From: Siphonodentalium dalli
Taxonomy: Eukaryota; Mollusca; Scaphopoda; Gadilida; Siphonodentaliidae
NCBI GenBank assembly: GCA_032622095.1
Contig: CP136065.1
Coordinates: 91,953,343 to 92,017,342 of the forward strand
Direction of reading: 5' to 3'
DNA: 64,000 bases
Under the pieces are notes generated by a model, which saw nothing but the letters and a program-made list of their open reading frames with translations, had not been told where the DNA came from and searched no databases. The position numbers and the translations under genes are program-made. Positions within the stretch are counted from its first letter, which is position 1, and every line of letters begins with the position of its first letter. Positions 42,638 through 54,778 of this stretch are shown here, in pieces.

Positions 42638-42744
42638 GTGTGTCTGTCATTTCCAGAATGAGGTCCCCAGAGGTGAATTTAGTGACACGTACTATCCTCC
42701 ACGACAGGCTAGCATCACTAAATTCACCTAAATGTCAGACACAC
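42638..42744. repeat. Palindromic MITE (AGAGGGTG family), most complete ends
   Basis: TA occurs at 42636-42637 and 42745-42746. The ends are GTGTGTCTGTCA and, inverted, GTGTGTCTGACA. At 107 bp it is the shortest complete copy and defines the family termini. Confidence 0.75.
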
Positions 42745-42844
42745 TAAATCCAGGCTTAGTGGGCATTCTTCATCCCATTAATTCATGAATATACCTGTAC
42801 CACACATTATTCACATCTGATCTAACATGACAGAGATACATGTA

Positions 42845-43056
42845 CAGTAATGCCCTAAGTAATCGACTCCTTAAACACAGCAGAATTATGATAACTTTTC
42901 AGGATTTAGTTGGAAATATGGCTTGTTGCCATTCATCGGAAAGCTCTATCTGAGAGCTTTCCGATGAATGGCAACAAGCCATATTTCCGACTAAATCCTG
43001 AAAAGTTACCCATAATTCTGCTGTGTTTAAGGAGTCGCTTACTTAGGGCATTACTG
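42845..43056. repeat. Palindromic MITE (GGATTTAGTCGG family), full-length
   Basis: TA occurs at 42843-42844 and 43057-43058. 212 bp form an almost perfect hairpin: CAGTAATGCCCTAAGTAATC at one end and its reverse complement at the other, with a short loop near 42950. Confidence 0.85.
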
Positions 43057-43058
43057 TA

Positions 43059-43931
43059 TGATAATTTTACACTCTAATTTAGTGCTATACTGTCATATGA
43101 CTATGCCAGTATGACCGGCCTATACATGTAACTTCACAAGAAATCAATGGACAAAATATGTTACATACATGTACATGTACTGTTCCCCTCATGATGCATC
43201 ATAAGCATACTACAGGTAGTACTAAAGATAATTCAAACATAAGTACATGACCTATGGTGACTGAGATCTCAAGCTGACACAGATGTATTTTCACTCTAAG
43301 GGCAATATATAACACCTGCAGCAAATAAAAGGCTGCTAGCCCACACGTCCCCCGAATAAAGTGGCTCTATTTGACCGGTGGCTTTTTTAGAAATGAAAAA
43401 TTTGTTTCCGGGAACAATCATTACCCAATTTCAAACTTGACCTGCATTTTCATGTAATCCACATACTAAATTTGAAAGCTATCTGATAATCCTAACTCGA
43501 TCGAGTTATCACCCAGACAATAAAATAATCAGCAAATTCTAAGAAAAAAACGAGCGTACATGTATCTCTCCCGGAAATAGTCAAATCGGATCCAAATTTG
43601 AAGTTGATCAGGACTTTCTCATATTAAGGCCACATACCAAGTTATAACAAATTCTGTTGAATACTATTCAAGTTAAAATCTGGATAACAAATTGGCAAAT
43701 TGGATATTCAAATATACCGGTATATTTGTATCAGGGGTCCATTTTGTGTCGACACCTAATCACAATGGTGATATCAACACCGAATCACATTTTGAATATT
43801 TGCAGGGCCCTATATAGTGTGTATATGTACCATACTTTCCTAGATAGAGTCATCCTGACCTTTTAGTAATTTGTTAGTGTGCGTATCCTACTGAGAATAG
43901 AGTGCGGGATCATGACACCACACAATTACGT
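43059..43931. other. No gene recognised
   Basis: Contains the diverged relative of 41380-41640 and a short palindrome AACTCGATCGAGTT near 43500. The frame at 43657 is not supported. Confidence 0.4.
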
Positions 43932-43935
43932 TTAA

Positions 43936-44316
43936 CCCTTTACCCAACAAACCGGCCAAAAACGGCCAAATAAAGCTGCAACAGCCTAAATTATCTTGGG
44001 TCTGTCTCAATAAAACCATACAAATATGGATATCATTGGAACCGGCTCATTGACCACATTGTGATGGTTACAGTTATGCCCTGTGCCAATGCATTCTGTT
44101 ATATATGCTAGTCGACCATAGGTTGCCTCGCATATATAAGAGAATGCATTGGCCTAAAAAAATCTTTTTTTACCATTTTTTCTTACATTCTTTAACAATT
44201 TTATAATTTTTAATGTGTTAAGCCAATGCATTCTCTTATATATGCGAGGCGACCTATGGTCGACTCACATATATAAGAGAATGCATTGGCACAGGGCCGT
44301 TCTGTTGGGTAAAGGG
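43936..44316. mobile_element. 381-bp element with CCCTTTACCCAACA ends and two hairpin modules
   Basis: The left end CCCTTTACCCAACA follows TTAA (43932-43935). The right end inverted is CCCTTTACCCAACA, followed by TTAT, so one target base has changed. Inside are two copies of the TGCCAATGCATTCTC hairpin (44088-44155 and 44220-44300) in mirrored arrangement around an AT-rich centre. Confidence 0.75.
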
Positions 44317-44320
44317 TTAT

Positions 44321-45037
44321 CTGGCTCCATAAAACGGAATGAAATTAAGTTAATAATAGCACAATAAAGTACATTTGTATTGATTGATAAATCATAGGTT
44401 TAGTGACACAATGCGTTGATTATTTCAATGTCCTGTGGGTCTTTGAATGCCTGGAATATCCTTTACTCCCAACAAATGATCACTCAAGGCTTGGAAAGGA
44501 CATACATAATGTGTAGCCTTGAATTTTCTGATGCATACAACACTGTGCGTCAGAACATTGAAAAGTACACAGGTTTTGAACCGGTGGAATACCTGTAGAT
44601 CCATACGGGTGTACTCGGTGTAGCCAGAGTAGAGAATTATGGCAACATCTAGAGTAAAACTTATTGTATTAAAAAAATCTTATGAAACTGATAAACATCT
44701 CAATTGTTGTGATGATGATATATATTTTTACCCCCACCCCCTTCCTGCATCAACTTATTTTCAACCAAAATGTTCCAGGCTATTTTATTTTTGTGGTATT
44801 ACATTGAAATGTTTTGAGATTATGTTTCTTTCACATTGACAAGGGAAGGCAGTAGTATTAATTGGTGTGCCGTGGGGAATATTTTTTGCCAAACTTATCG
44901 ATTTTGCACTGAAAACATGCTTTATTTGCTTGTTTTATTTGCTACTGTACTGCCCTAAGTAAATGATTCATTGAACCAGGTTGGCACCCCAGTTAGACCA
45001 CATTTCAGTTAGACTCTAAACCTGGTTGTAAACGTAT
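44321..45037. other. No gene recognised; possible MITE end at 44943
   Basis: TACTGCCCTAAGTAAATGAT at about 44948 resembles the end of the GGATTTAGTCGG family. Its inverted partner (AATTACTTAGGGCAGTA) is at about 48115, beyond LINE B. The 60-codon frame at 44416 has no support. Confidence 0.4.
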
Positions 45038-45500
45038 ATGTGACCCGCTATATCAAATCCAGTTGGAAGTCGTGATTTTTTTACCCTGTGCCAATGCATT
45101 CTCTTATATATGCGAGTTGACCATAGGTCGCCTCGCATATATAAGAGAATGCATTGGCCTAACAATTTTTTATCTTTTTTTTTAAATAAATGTTTCTGAC
45201 AATTTTTAGGACATAAAATAAAAAACATCCATTACCCTGCAGGGAGCCCCACACATATATAGAAGCATATAGAAGAGTGTCGTCTGCTCATGTTTGTCTG
45301 GGGCTCTGTATGGGTGAAATTATAAAATTGTTAAAGAATACAAGAAAAAATTATTAAAATTGTAAAAAATTGTTAGGCCAATGCATTCTCTTATATATGC
45401 GAGGCGACCTATGGTCGACTCGCATATATATAAGAGAATGCATTGGCACAGGGTAAAAAAAATCCCGACTTCCGACTGGATTTGATATGGCGGGTCACAT
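45038..45500. mobile_element. 463-bp inverted-repeat element carrying two hairpin modules
   Basis: Arms begin TGTGACCCGCTATATCAAAT and, inverted, TGTGACCCGCCATATCAAAT. They continue through GATTTTTTTACCCTGTGCC into the TGCCAATGCATTCTC hairpin (45080-45165 and 45375-45456). The ends differ from the CCCTTT class, so the hairpin module is shared between element types. Confidence 0.75.
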
Positions 45501-45600
45501 ATGTAATCATCAACTGGTATAAAATAGTAATAATTAACTTCCAGTTGATCCAGTACAATTGTGGTTGCAGCAAATTTATATATTTCATAGAAACAGCAGT

Positions 45601-48031
45601 TAGGTGTAGAGAGAGAGATATGTTTATTCCTCCAAATATGGAGACCATTATGGTACAATATATATATATACAAAAGTTACATGAAGACATATATACACAT
45701 GCAATATAATTTTAACTTGAGAAATTCATTGTGGGAATGATATACTGCAAGACAAGATGTTTAAGACAAATATATAGTGAAGTATCCGATATCATAAAAC
45801 TTAGTCAGAACACAGGATGAAAATAAACCTCACACATCGCTTGAAAAGACGATATTCATCACAAATCAGTTCAATTTGCATTGGGATACACCCTCCTAGG
45901 CAAAACGCAAGGAATGTATCGCTATTCATGATGTCAAGAAAGGTAAAAGTTTCAATTCCAAATATGTCAATCAGTGAATACCAAAATGTGTTCCGTACCA
46001 TCTGTGCAAACTCGGATGTACACTCGAGATTCTATGAAACAAGAAATTTGAATATGTTTGGTTGCAGCGATTGCATTCAGCGTCATTGTCATACGTGGTT
46101 TTGGTCAAAATATTGGCCATCTTGATACAAATTGGAAAATACTCAGGTTCTTCTCGAGAGAGCTGCCAAAGTTTCCACAGTGACTGGTTGTCGGGTTTTA
46201 CCTTGAAGAGAAAAGATAGAGAATCGTCTCTCTGACCACGCTGACTCACTTCGCGTGAGTAGTGAGCAGAGAGACAATCTCTGACAATTTTCTTCCAAGT
46301 GGACTGGGTAGGGAAGAAACCCGTTTCCGTAAAAGATGGAAGATAATGGTATAAGTTGAATTTATGGAGAGTATCAGATATATCTTTTAGAAATCCTGTC
46401 ATCGGGCGACCGTATATTCGATTACCGTGATAATTGAATAGGAATACATCGAGAGCTGCTCTGTGATTCCGTGGTAAGTTAATCAGTGTTCCAAGAAACA
46501 ATAATTTTCTCCGCTGAATTTCGTACTCAATAGGGAGAAGTCTGAGTAGTGATAGGGATAATATTGTATTACTGCGTTTCGGAATGCGCTGTAAATTCTT
46601 AACACACATGCGATAAGCGCGTTCTATCGTGGTATATTGCGTATGTGACAAATCCCACCATGATTCACAGCCATAAAGAGCTTTGGGAATAACGATATGC
46701 TTAAGAATCTTTAGGTTGGTTAAAGGAGAGAACTCGGTTGTAACAGGTGAGCGACAAGCTGAGAAGAATACTTTGCGTAGCATATCAGTAGCCTTCTCAA
46801 CTTTCGGATTCTGTTTACCAGACGAGCTCTGAATAATACCCAGATGAGAGACTTCTTCTACTTTGGCGATATGTCTGGGTCCGAGCTCCCATGGTCTATC
46901 CTCAGTGTGACGCCGGCATTGGGAGGTGCCAATTACAACAACTTTGCTTTTCTCGTGTGAGAACTCAAAGCGCCACTTTAAACTATATAGGTGACATATG
47001 TTGAGGAGTCTACGGAGACCTCCGTCTGTGAATGAGAGAATAGTTATGTCATCAGCCGTCGTAGGGGACGAACATGAAATAGAGCTAATGTGAACGCCAT
47101 CACGTGTATCTGACAGGGATTCCACAAGTTCATCAATAAAGACAAGATACAAGAAGGGCGACATTACCCCTCCTTGCCTTGTTCCTTGCTCCACCGTGAA
47201 GGCTTCCGATGTTATCCCATTACAGAGAACATGGCTCTGTACATCTGAGTACATGTTTGAAATTACTCTGAGCATAGCGCCCGTTACACCTTTTTGAGAT
47301 AATTTATAGATGAGCCCTTCATGCCAAACGCGATCAAAGGCTTTCTTTGAATCAAGGAACGCTGCATATACTCGAGACCCGTTGCATTCTGCATACGCAC
47401 AGGCTTCCTGTAGCTCAAATGTGGTTATTGAGCAACCGACGCCCCTCTGAAATCCGTTCTGCATAGAGGTTGGAAAGTTCTTGAATATATTGCTACATCG
47501 GAGTCTATCAAGGACAATTATCTCGAAAAGTTTGTAAAGGGCTGGTAGAAGCGTGATTGCGCGATAACTGTCCGGGGCCTGTACTGGCTTTGGGTCACCT
47601 TTGAATATTGGTACGATAATCCCCCTTTTCATATCGGGAGGGATGTGGGTATGTTTTAACATTAGCGAGTATAGTGTGCACAATACGTTAAGAAATTCCG
47701 GCGGAGAGTTCAGAATATGTTCATTTACAACTCTGTCAATACCAGCTGCCTTATTGGGCTTGATAAATTTAATAGCCTCGGTTAATTCTGCCATGGAGAC
47801 TAGACTCGTCAGACAGGTTTCCTCGCTATCAGGGAGGTTACTGTTGAGTAGAATGTTAACCTGTGAGTGAATAGACTGTTCAAAGTTCGGATCAGAGTGA
47901 GGAGTGCGTTTATAGAGCGAAGTAAAGTAATGTTGCCAACCTTGAGCTATATCCAATGGATCTCTGTACATGTTACCATCAAAATTCATTTCCGAACCTG
48001 GAGATGCATATGCATATTTCGTAGCGGTACC
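45601..48031 (-). mobile_element. 5'-truncated LINE (LINE B), related to LINE A
   Basis: Flanked by ACAGCAGT at 45593-45600 and 48032-48039, an 8-bp target duplication. It runs on the minus strand from a truncation point before the RT through the reverse transcriptase and zinc-binding tail. The 3' UTR ends GGAGGAATAAACATATCTC and a CT repeat. The related 3' end and protein similarity tie it to LINE A; no ORF1 or endonuclease remains. Confidence 0.85.
45801..48031 (-). pseudogene. LINE B reverse transcriptase (TADD), C-terminal frameshift
   Basis: The frame is open from the truncation point to 45971, with a methionine at 47989 that is internal to the protein. RT motifs in order: IKPNKAAGIDRVVNEHI, DSYRAITLLPALYKLFE, AAFLDSKKAFDRVWHEGLIY, VEQGTRQGGVMSPFLY, then the catalytic TTADDITIL with TADD at 47048-47059 (Thr in place of Tyr), and CESWWDLSHTQY in the thumb. 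A zinc-binding pair CNRCNQ is followed by a frame change at about 46021-46033. The rest (NTFWYSLIDIFGIETF) continues in the next frame to 45801, matching LINE A. The RT itself is uninterrupted. Inactive through truncation. Confidence 0.85.
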
Positions 48032-48039
48032 ACAGCAGT

Positions 48040-48478
48040 CACAGAACCATTAATAATTTTGCAGTTATTGTTTGACTGCAGTTATAAACTCATAATAACC
48101 CCAGTTACTTGGTCAATTACTTAGGGCAGTACATGCACGTACCGGTATAAGATCTTCAATAATAAAAAAGAAATAAAATAAAAATGGTAATTCGTATCAC
48201 ATCGTTAAGTCATTATGTGGTATACAAAGTCTGTATTTCACATATTTATGGACCCATTTTGATTTCCAGAACTCAGCAAGGAATATGAAAAAAGCAAGCA
48301 TTAGTAATGCAGCTAAAGTATAATTTGAGGCCAAAAAACTACCTGGGCTTATAAAATAGAGATTTTGGTAAAGTACATGTAACACATACCATTGGAGACC
48401 AATACAATATTATTTTAACAAGTGTCCAGCTACACAGAACTAAATGTATAGCCTTCATCTAAGGTTATGTATGGGCCT
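48040..48478. other. Unassigned sequence
   Basis: It holds the inverted end AATTACTTAGGGCAGTA at about 48115, partner of 44948. No coding or other repeat signal. Confidence 0.4.
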
Positions 48479-48482
48479 TTAA

Positions 48483-48889
48483 CACTTTCATGATGGGATC
48501 TGTGCTGGTGCAGCATTAAATATAATGTGCCAGTGCATTCTCTTATATATGAAAGTCTCCCTAGGGAGCCTCACATATATAAGAGAATGCACTGGCTTAC
48601 AAGGTCAAGGTAAATATTGTAGGCCAATGTATTCTATTATACAGTAATGCCCTAAATATTCGACCACAGCAGAATAATGGGTAATTTTCAGGATGTAGTC
48701 GGAAATATGGCTTGTTTCCGACTAAATCCTGAAAAATTACCCATAATACTGCTGTGGTTAAGGAGTTGATTATTTAGGGCGTTACTGTATATGCGAGGCT
48801 TCCTATGGGAGACTCACATACTAGTATATAAGAGAATACATTGGCTCAGGGTTTTCGTAAAATTTCAGGAAGATCCAGTCATGGAAGGG
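48483..48889. mobile_element. TTAA hairpin-module element with nested MITE
   Basis: TTAA occurs at 48479-48482 and 48890-48893. The left end is CACTTTCATGATGGGA and the inverted right end CCCTTCCATGACTGGA. It contains two hairpin modules; the second is interrupted by the MITE at 48642-48787. Without it the element would be about 260 bp. Confidence 0.8.
48642..48787. repeat. GGATTTAGTCGG MITE nested in a hairpin-module element
   Basis: TA occurs at 48640-48641 and 48788-48789. The ends are CAGTAATGCCCTAAATA and, inverted, CAGTAACGCCCTAAATAATC. It is a shortened copy (146 bp) in which the inner arms around TGCCATTCATCGG are deleted. Confidence 0.85.
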
Positions 48890-48893
48890 TTAA

Positions 48894-49261
48894 GGTACAT
48901 TGAGTGAATATTCACCTTGAAATATTTTGAGACCATGTATTTTTCACATTGACAAGGAGAGGCAGTAGCAGATTAATTGGTGCACTGTGATATCTCATTG
49001 ATTTTCCAGCAGCAGAAGGGCAATCACCATTAGATGGCAAAATAATCCAATCGTATCCAGTATATCATTTTATTCTCATTACAGAAGGTCATATATCGTA
49101 ATGTAATGTACTGACAAATGCGACATATCCTGTCCTTCGTGGATCTTCTATTGGTTTCCAGTGGTTTGGAACATAATCGTGTAGTGGATTAATCAGAACG
49201 AAGCATTGGAATGTAGCTGTGATTCAGATAAAGTAGGTATTTATGTCCAAGTCTGGAAATA
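48894..49261. other. No feature recognised
   Basis: CACATTGACAAGG(G/A)AGGCAGTAG occurs here (about 48950) and at 44832, a short shared phrase of unknown origin. Confidence 0.4.
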
Positions 49262-49645
49262 GTGTGTCTGACATTTGCAGAATGAAGTTCCCAGAGGATG
49301 AATTTATAGCAGGCTATCATCACTAAATTCACCATCTGTGGACCTCATTCTGCTTAGGCCTCATCTTCTGGGAAATATCTATAGACTCAAATTAACATTG
49401 TTTTCAGTGACTTTTTCCCTTCTATTCTGTTTTCTATATACCCTAATTTGCAGAAGATAAAAAGCATAATCGAGGCGACTAATATGGTAGGTGAACATCA
49501 CCAACTTCAACTGGCCATGGGGAACTTCAATCGTCTTCTGGGTCTCCCATAGCAGTTGAGGCCTAAGCAAAATGAGTTCCAAGAGGGCGCTATGTGGAGT
49601 AGTATCACTAAATTCACCCTCTGGAGACCTCATCCTGCAAACACT
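49262..49645. repeat. Two copies of the AGAGGGTG palindromic MITE
   Basis: The first copy (49262-49365) starts GTGTGTCTGACATTTGCAG after TA. The second (49545-49645) has GAGGCCTAAGCAAAATGAG and the right arm TCACTAAATTCACCCTCT. Both are diverged. Between them is unassigned sequence. Confidence 0.6.
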
Positions 49646-50264
49646 ATTTACAGGCTTGTCTACATGTATGTCATTTCCAGTCTCTTTAACCCTTTCTTTA
49701 CTAATTGGATTCTACCATTAAAGACATATTACGGACATGTTCGATGCATCAAACTGATAAGTTTGTACTCAGGCGCTATGCCAACTGTGGGAATGGAGTA
49801 ATCTACTAACATCACCGAAAATCTCAAAGAAATCGACCATACCAATCCATAGATATCATCATTTAAACTACACATAATTGTAAATATTTACATCTCGATT
49901 CGGGACGCAACAATCAGTGATAAACTAAACTAACTAGAGTCATTTCATTTAATCTATTTGTACTTGGATAGTCACTTTAAGGTTAAGCTAGTGTTTCGTG
50001 TCTAAAGCGCTTTATTTAGATAAGTCTACATTGTTTATGGCGGTTTTAACGGATGTGACTTTTTTAACAGCAATACCAATCGCGAAGGCCACCTGTATCT
50101 TTAACTCATTGACTAGATGGGGTGAACGGGAATTTAAGACAGCAGAAATTGTTGCTTCATCTATTCAAGGGAAAGTGTACTGAGCTCGATAACAGCCCTG
50201 GAAATTGATCTGCCCTTTCAAATCCTCCCTGGCCTGTCCCAAAATTCCAAAATAAACCCAAGGT
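49646..50264. other. No gene; left end of an ACTAAATGG-type TTAA element
   Basis: TTAA at 49686-49689 followed by CCCTTTCTTTACTAATTGGA matches the 6680 element's left end. No matching right end was found. 49890-49935 is inverted relative to 18165-18210. Confidence 0.4.
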
Positions 50265-50373
50265 CAAGGTAAATATTGTTTGGTCAATACATTCTCTTAT
50301 ATATACAAGGCTCCCTATGGGAATGCATTGGCACAGGATTTCCCAAAATTCAGGAAGCTCCAGTCATGGAAGG
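50265..50373. repeat. Hairpin-module fragment with right TTAA
   Basis: TAAATATTGTTTGG, ATTCTCTTATATATAC and GGGAATGCATTGGCACAGG are followed by a right end CAGTCATGGAAGG and TTAA at 50374-50377. The left half is missing. Confidence 0.6.
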
Positions 50374-50377
50374 TTAA

Positions 50378-52542
50378 AGGTCGAACCACTCTGCAACACG
50401 CATCTGTTAGTAGCCTTTCTTTCTCAGAGGTGGTTAGTTGACTAATTATAACAACTGTAATGCATGAATTTGCATAAAAAAAATTCAATTTAAAGGATTT
50501 ATTCGGTCTAGAAACTACAAAACGCAATCGGAAAGCCCTCCCTGTTGTGATTAAAATGATCCAAGTCCCATTCCGATCGCATAATAAATAACCCGTAAAA
50601 TAAATAAATAATACCACCACCGGTATTCGGAGATTTCCGTGACTAAACTATGAGTGACGTACTTGTGGGGAGCAAATTAAAAACACAGATTCGGAACCGG
50701 AGTTTATTATGCAGACTACGATGACGTAATCGTAAGTCAGCCGATACTAAAATGCGGAGTCGTATGTGCGCGTGTGGTGTATAGATTACTTTACGCTTTG
50801 GCCGTTTATCTGGAATAGAAGACAAGAACTATGTGAATAAAGTAATTAATAGCGCCCTAGAATGGTTGTTGTTTTTGTAGCCATTAATAACATGCCGGCA
50901 CGTGTCTGTTTTGGTAAATAGATGGCAGTAATTAGTGCTTTGATTGTCTCGCGTATTCACTCGGTGATTTGTAATCACTCAGTGACTATTCATCAGTGTC
51001 AGTCGCGAACTTGTTTGCACTCTAAAATGCCACAAAGTGAATAGAAAGAACATTATCTCTCTGGTCATACATATATAAGAAGTGCCCAAATTTATATAAA
51101 CACTGGGCTGAATAATGTTAACTCTATTTAGACGCTTTTGTTTCGTGTTTGTTTGTTGTTTTACTTTCGATATAAATATCCCGAGTATCTGTCATCTCCA
51201 CAATTTCCAAGATGCCTAGTAGATGTAGTGTGTTCAGTTGTGGGCGGGCTAGCGATCCAGTATTTAGTACCTCCAAAAAGACAACACAGTGCGTAATTTA
51301 GAACGCTCTTTATTGTCTACCGCTTTTGGGAGACGGAAGCATGGACGCTCTTTATATTTAATTGTCACAATACCACATACAAAATCACCCATGACATATC
51401 GAAATAGAGCACGTTCATAATTGAGAACGCTCTTTATTGTCTACACCGCGACGAAAATATGGACGCTCTTTATTAGAGGCAATCATTGGAGTTTTTCTAT
51501 GCTAACAATTCAAAAAATCCTCTCTAGAAAGTCAATATGTGCCATCAAAACGTAAAATAAAACGAACGACAAACACAAACTGAAAAACAATGCCAGGCTA
51601 GCCTTCAATTAAAAATGTCGTTATGCCAAACTGCAGCCTAACTAATAATTATTGTAGTTTCAACAGTCCGTTGTGTATTCGAGTGAATTATTTTGTTTAC
51701 TCGCTTATCGATCTTGACTGGAAGGATTTTAGCAAGCTATTCACAGTCGTGCACTTCTCCACACAAAATGTTTCGTGTGAAGAAACAGACAGGAACATTA
51801 TTATGACGAATATAAGCCATCATGATACATGTACTAGTACAATAACCACCACCTATTTAATCACACCCCATTTGTATTTAATTGTACGCATATAGCGCAC
51901 AACGGGATGACACTTGTGTGTAAACTAGTTTCCGAAATTGGTACCATACAACGAAGAATGAAGTATCGGTATATGGCCTAACTTGTATTCTTTCAGAAAC
52001 AGTTAAATTTGTTTCGCACGAAATTCCACTCGCTCATTGCAATTCTGCATAAATTAATCTCATTTCAAACAACTTTTATCGCCTCAAAGTGCATTTTAGC
52101 CATCATTATTCGTTATATAATCCAACATTCTAGCAAAGCCAGTTCATAATTCAGCACATTCAAACAGTTTTATTCCGTAATCGCTATTTATCGTAAAGGC
52201 TTAGGTAATTAACCAGCGTAATTTATCAACTCGTTACGCGATTGGCGGAATTATTTCAAGCTCCACCCACCGCTGTCATCGGTAAGCGTCGATGCAGATG
52301 ATCGGTCATGTGACCGCGTTGTGGTCATGTGATCGCACTCACGTGACTGACTTCGGATATTTCCGCGATTTTTTTAATATCATAATAATAAAAATACTAT
52401 CTGCTTGATTTTGAATTTTCTTGGCGAAATGGGTCTGTTAGATATATATTATTAGTATTATGACGATAAAAAAAATATTTTTTTGACAGACTAATTCCTT
52501 TAAGTTCAAATTACAGTAAGCAATATGATTCAGAATTTGAAC
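50378..52542. other. Largest unassigned stretch, upstream of WDR17
   Basis: It contains a diverged direct repeat: AGAACGCTCTTTATTGTCTA at about 51300 and again at about 51424, each followed by ATGGACGCTCTTTAT. It also contains a 30-residue frame at 51212 beginning MPSRCSVFSCGR. Somewhat richer in CpG-containing words (ACGTACT, TCGCGAAC) than its surroundings. It could hold the WDR17 promoter or untranslated exon, but no start site is visible. Confidence 0.4.
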
Positions 52543-52546
52543 TTAA

Positions 52547-52748
52547 CCCTTCCATAACTGGAGCTTCCTGAAAGTTTGCAAAAACCCTGTGCCAATTCAT
52601 TTTCTTACATAGGGAACCTCACATACATGTATATGAGAGAATACATGTACATTGGCCTAACAATATTTACCTTTACTTTGTAAGCCAGTGCAAGAATAAG
52701 AAAATGCACTGGCACAGGGTCTTTAATGCTGCTCAAGCAATGGAAGGG
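52547..52748. mobile_element. TTAA hairpin-module element, complete
   Basis: TTAA occurs at 52543-52546 and 52749-52752. The ends are CCCTTCCATAACTGGAGC and, inverted, CCCTTCCATTGCTTGAGC. It contains a diverged hairpin module and TAACAATATTTACCTT. Confidence 0.8.
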
Positions 52749-52752
52749 TTAA

Positions 52753-53084
52753 TAGGTACACATGTGCCATTTAAGATCTGTCTATGACAATAATGTGGAT
52801 TATATTGATTGTCTGTTGATTGATGGCACACATCATGTATGACACATGAATGGCACAAAAACTGGCATACACCTGAGGCTGTCACAAGGACGGGTTGATT
52901 AGCGAATACAATGGGCAACAATTACTAGTAGCTCTGCACAGGAACTGAGCTGACTTCCTCATTATAGGTTGCTGCGCCTAGCCGAATGTGCGTGTTGGGA
53001 AGACATCTGAATGATTTGTTTCATCTGAAATATTAAAGATGCATAATCTGATTAAGCGCCCCTCAATTACTATATACATGTATT
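52753..53084. other. No feature recognised
   Basis: About 330 bases without an assigned gene or repeat; TACATGTA words only. Confidence 0.35.
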
Positions 53085-53458
53085 TGGATTCTGGGGTTAA
53101 AAATATTTGATTCGAGTCGAGGAACCCACCTATCAAAGCTCAGAGTTATTAGATATTGATTTTTGAAATCAAGAATTATGAGTGGCCCAGTAAACAGTCG
53201 ACGAGCCGACGGTCTTGGACCAAATTGCAGATAAAGATGGATAACTCTACAATTCTGTTGATAATAAGGCCAAATTTCGTTGAACATCATGTTGATAAAT
53301 AACACGTTTCAGGCAATTTTATACTATAGTTGACAGTGTATTGTTAGCATTATTTTTGGGCAATTAATCAATTCTGATAACTGCAGAAGTGGCATTTCTA
53401 AAACTGTTGTTGTTGAAATCTGATTATATGGGGGACCATCGATTCAAATTGAGTACCT
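53085..53458. mobile_element. AGGTACTCAACCC TTAA element, copy 2 (left end unclear)
   Basis: AAATATTTGATTCGAGTCGA and GTTATTAGATATTGATTTTT match the 18724 copy. The right end inverted is AGGTACTCAATTTGAATC, followed by TTAA at 53459-53462. The left terminus was not found. Confidence 0.6.
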
Positions 53459-53462
53459 TTAA

Positions 53463-54115
53463 ACTTTTAAAGTGATATGTAATTTAACACTCTGCTGGGG
53501 CGATTGAAAGGGATTAAACAATAAATTAGTTTTTTCGTAAATTTTATATCCAAATTGACAGCATTGCAAGTTCATGCTTATATATAAATCATATCCAGGG
53601 ACACACATTGGAGTAATCATTGCCGTTAGTTTATTTGTGAAAATTAGTCCAGAATAAAGGATAAAATGTTTACAAATGTGGATAACGTAGTTTGGATGTT
53701 GTGAAATGGTATGATCAGCATGGCTGGAATTTTTGGTAATATTACATGAAGTTGAATGCTATGTTCTTACAGTGGGCAATGTCTCTGTACTCACAGTTTG
53801 ATTCACTGAAATAAATACATAATATGTCTTTATACGGATATTGCTTGTTCGACCCCAAAGTTATGAGTACATAATTCGGTAAGAGGTATCTCAAAACATC
53901 TACGCAGAAGATTTCCAAACAATTTCGTTGATAAAGCACTGAAAATCCATGTTTTGTTTCTTATTTTTTTTCAATAAATTTGATATCGTTTAGTTGTGCA
54001 AGTTAAATTTTTTAGTCAGTGGTTGTATAAAAATTGCAACTGTAGGCCATGGGAAAAAAATCTATAAAAGCTGTTGTCGCTCTGAAACATTTATGGTTAT
54101 ACATAATTTTGATGA
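53463..54115. other. No gene recognised
   Basis: AT-rich sequence upstream of WDR17, without coding signal or defined repeats. Confidence 0.4.
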
Positions 54116-54119
54116 TTAA

Positions 54120-54438
54120 CCCTTTCAGTGCCAAGTCCGATATTTGTATCAACCCATATTTCCTTGATCATTTTTCAAATTTATTGATTATAATAATGTG
54201 ATACATTGTTGAAAAGAGCTCAATATATCAACCCATATTTCCTTGATCATTTTTCAAATTTATTTATTATAATAAGGTGATACATTGATGGAAAGAGCTC
54301 TATATATCAACCCATACATGTATATTATCTAAGAGCTCTTTCCATCAATGTATCACGTTATTATAATCAATAAATTTGAAAAATGATCAAGGAAATATCG
54401 GTTGATACAAAAATTGGACTTGCATGGCACTGAAAGGG
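54120..54438. mobile_element. TTAA-flanked MITE (CCCTTTCAGTGCCA family), copy 1
   Basis: TTAA occurs at 54116-54119 and 54439-54442. The ends are CCCTTTCAGTGCCAAGTCC and, inverted, CCCTTTCAGTGCCATGCAA. The arm TTGATCATTTTTCAAATTTA is duplicated, so the left arm is present twice. Confidence 0.85.
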
Positions 54439-54778
54439 TTAAAATGAAGAGAAAGCTGTGTGTGAATTTTTTGAATAGTTTCTTGATAACGCAATATACC
54501 TTTTCCATAAATTTGGTTTCCAATTCCATGATTCTGATGAATACAAATGGCAAAGTTTTTGTTCTAGAGCCCAAACATTATGTTCAAAGTTATATTTTTT
54601 ATGACTTTAATTGATCTTTCTGGGGCATACAAAGCTCGTAAAAAGTTAGTTCAGGCATTTATTGACCTACATGTATTTTGATACGGGGAAAAATCAAAAG
54701 CGAATATTATTACGTGTATTTTTGAGCGCATACCACCATGTGGATTTAACCTATTTTTTCCCCTATCTGTAGAGCAGC

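Noticed and set aside
47601-47870. 89-codon plus-strand frame
   Set aside because: Antisense to the LINE B reverse transcriptase; no family signal.
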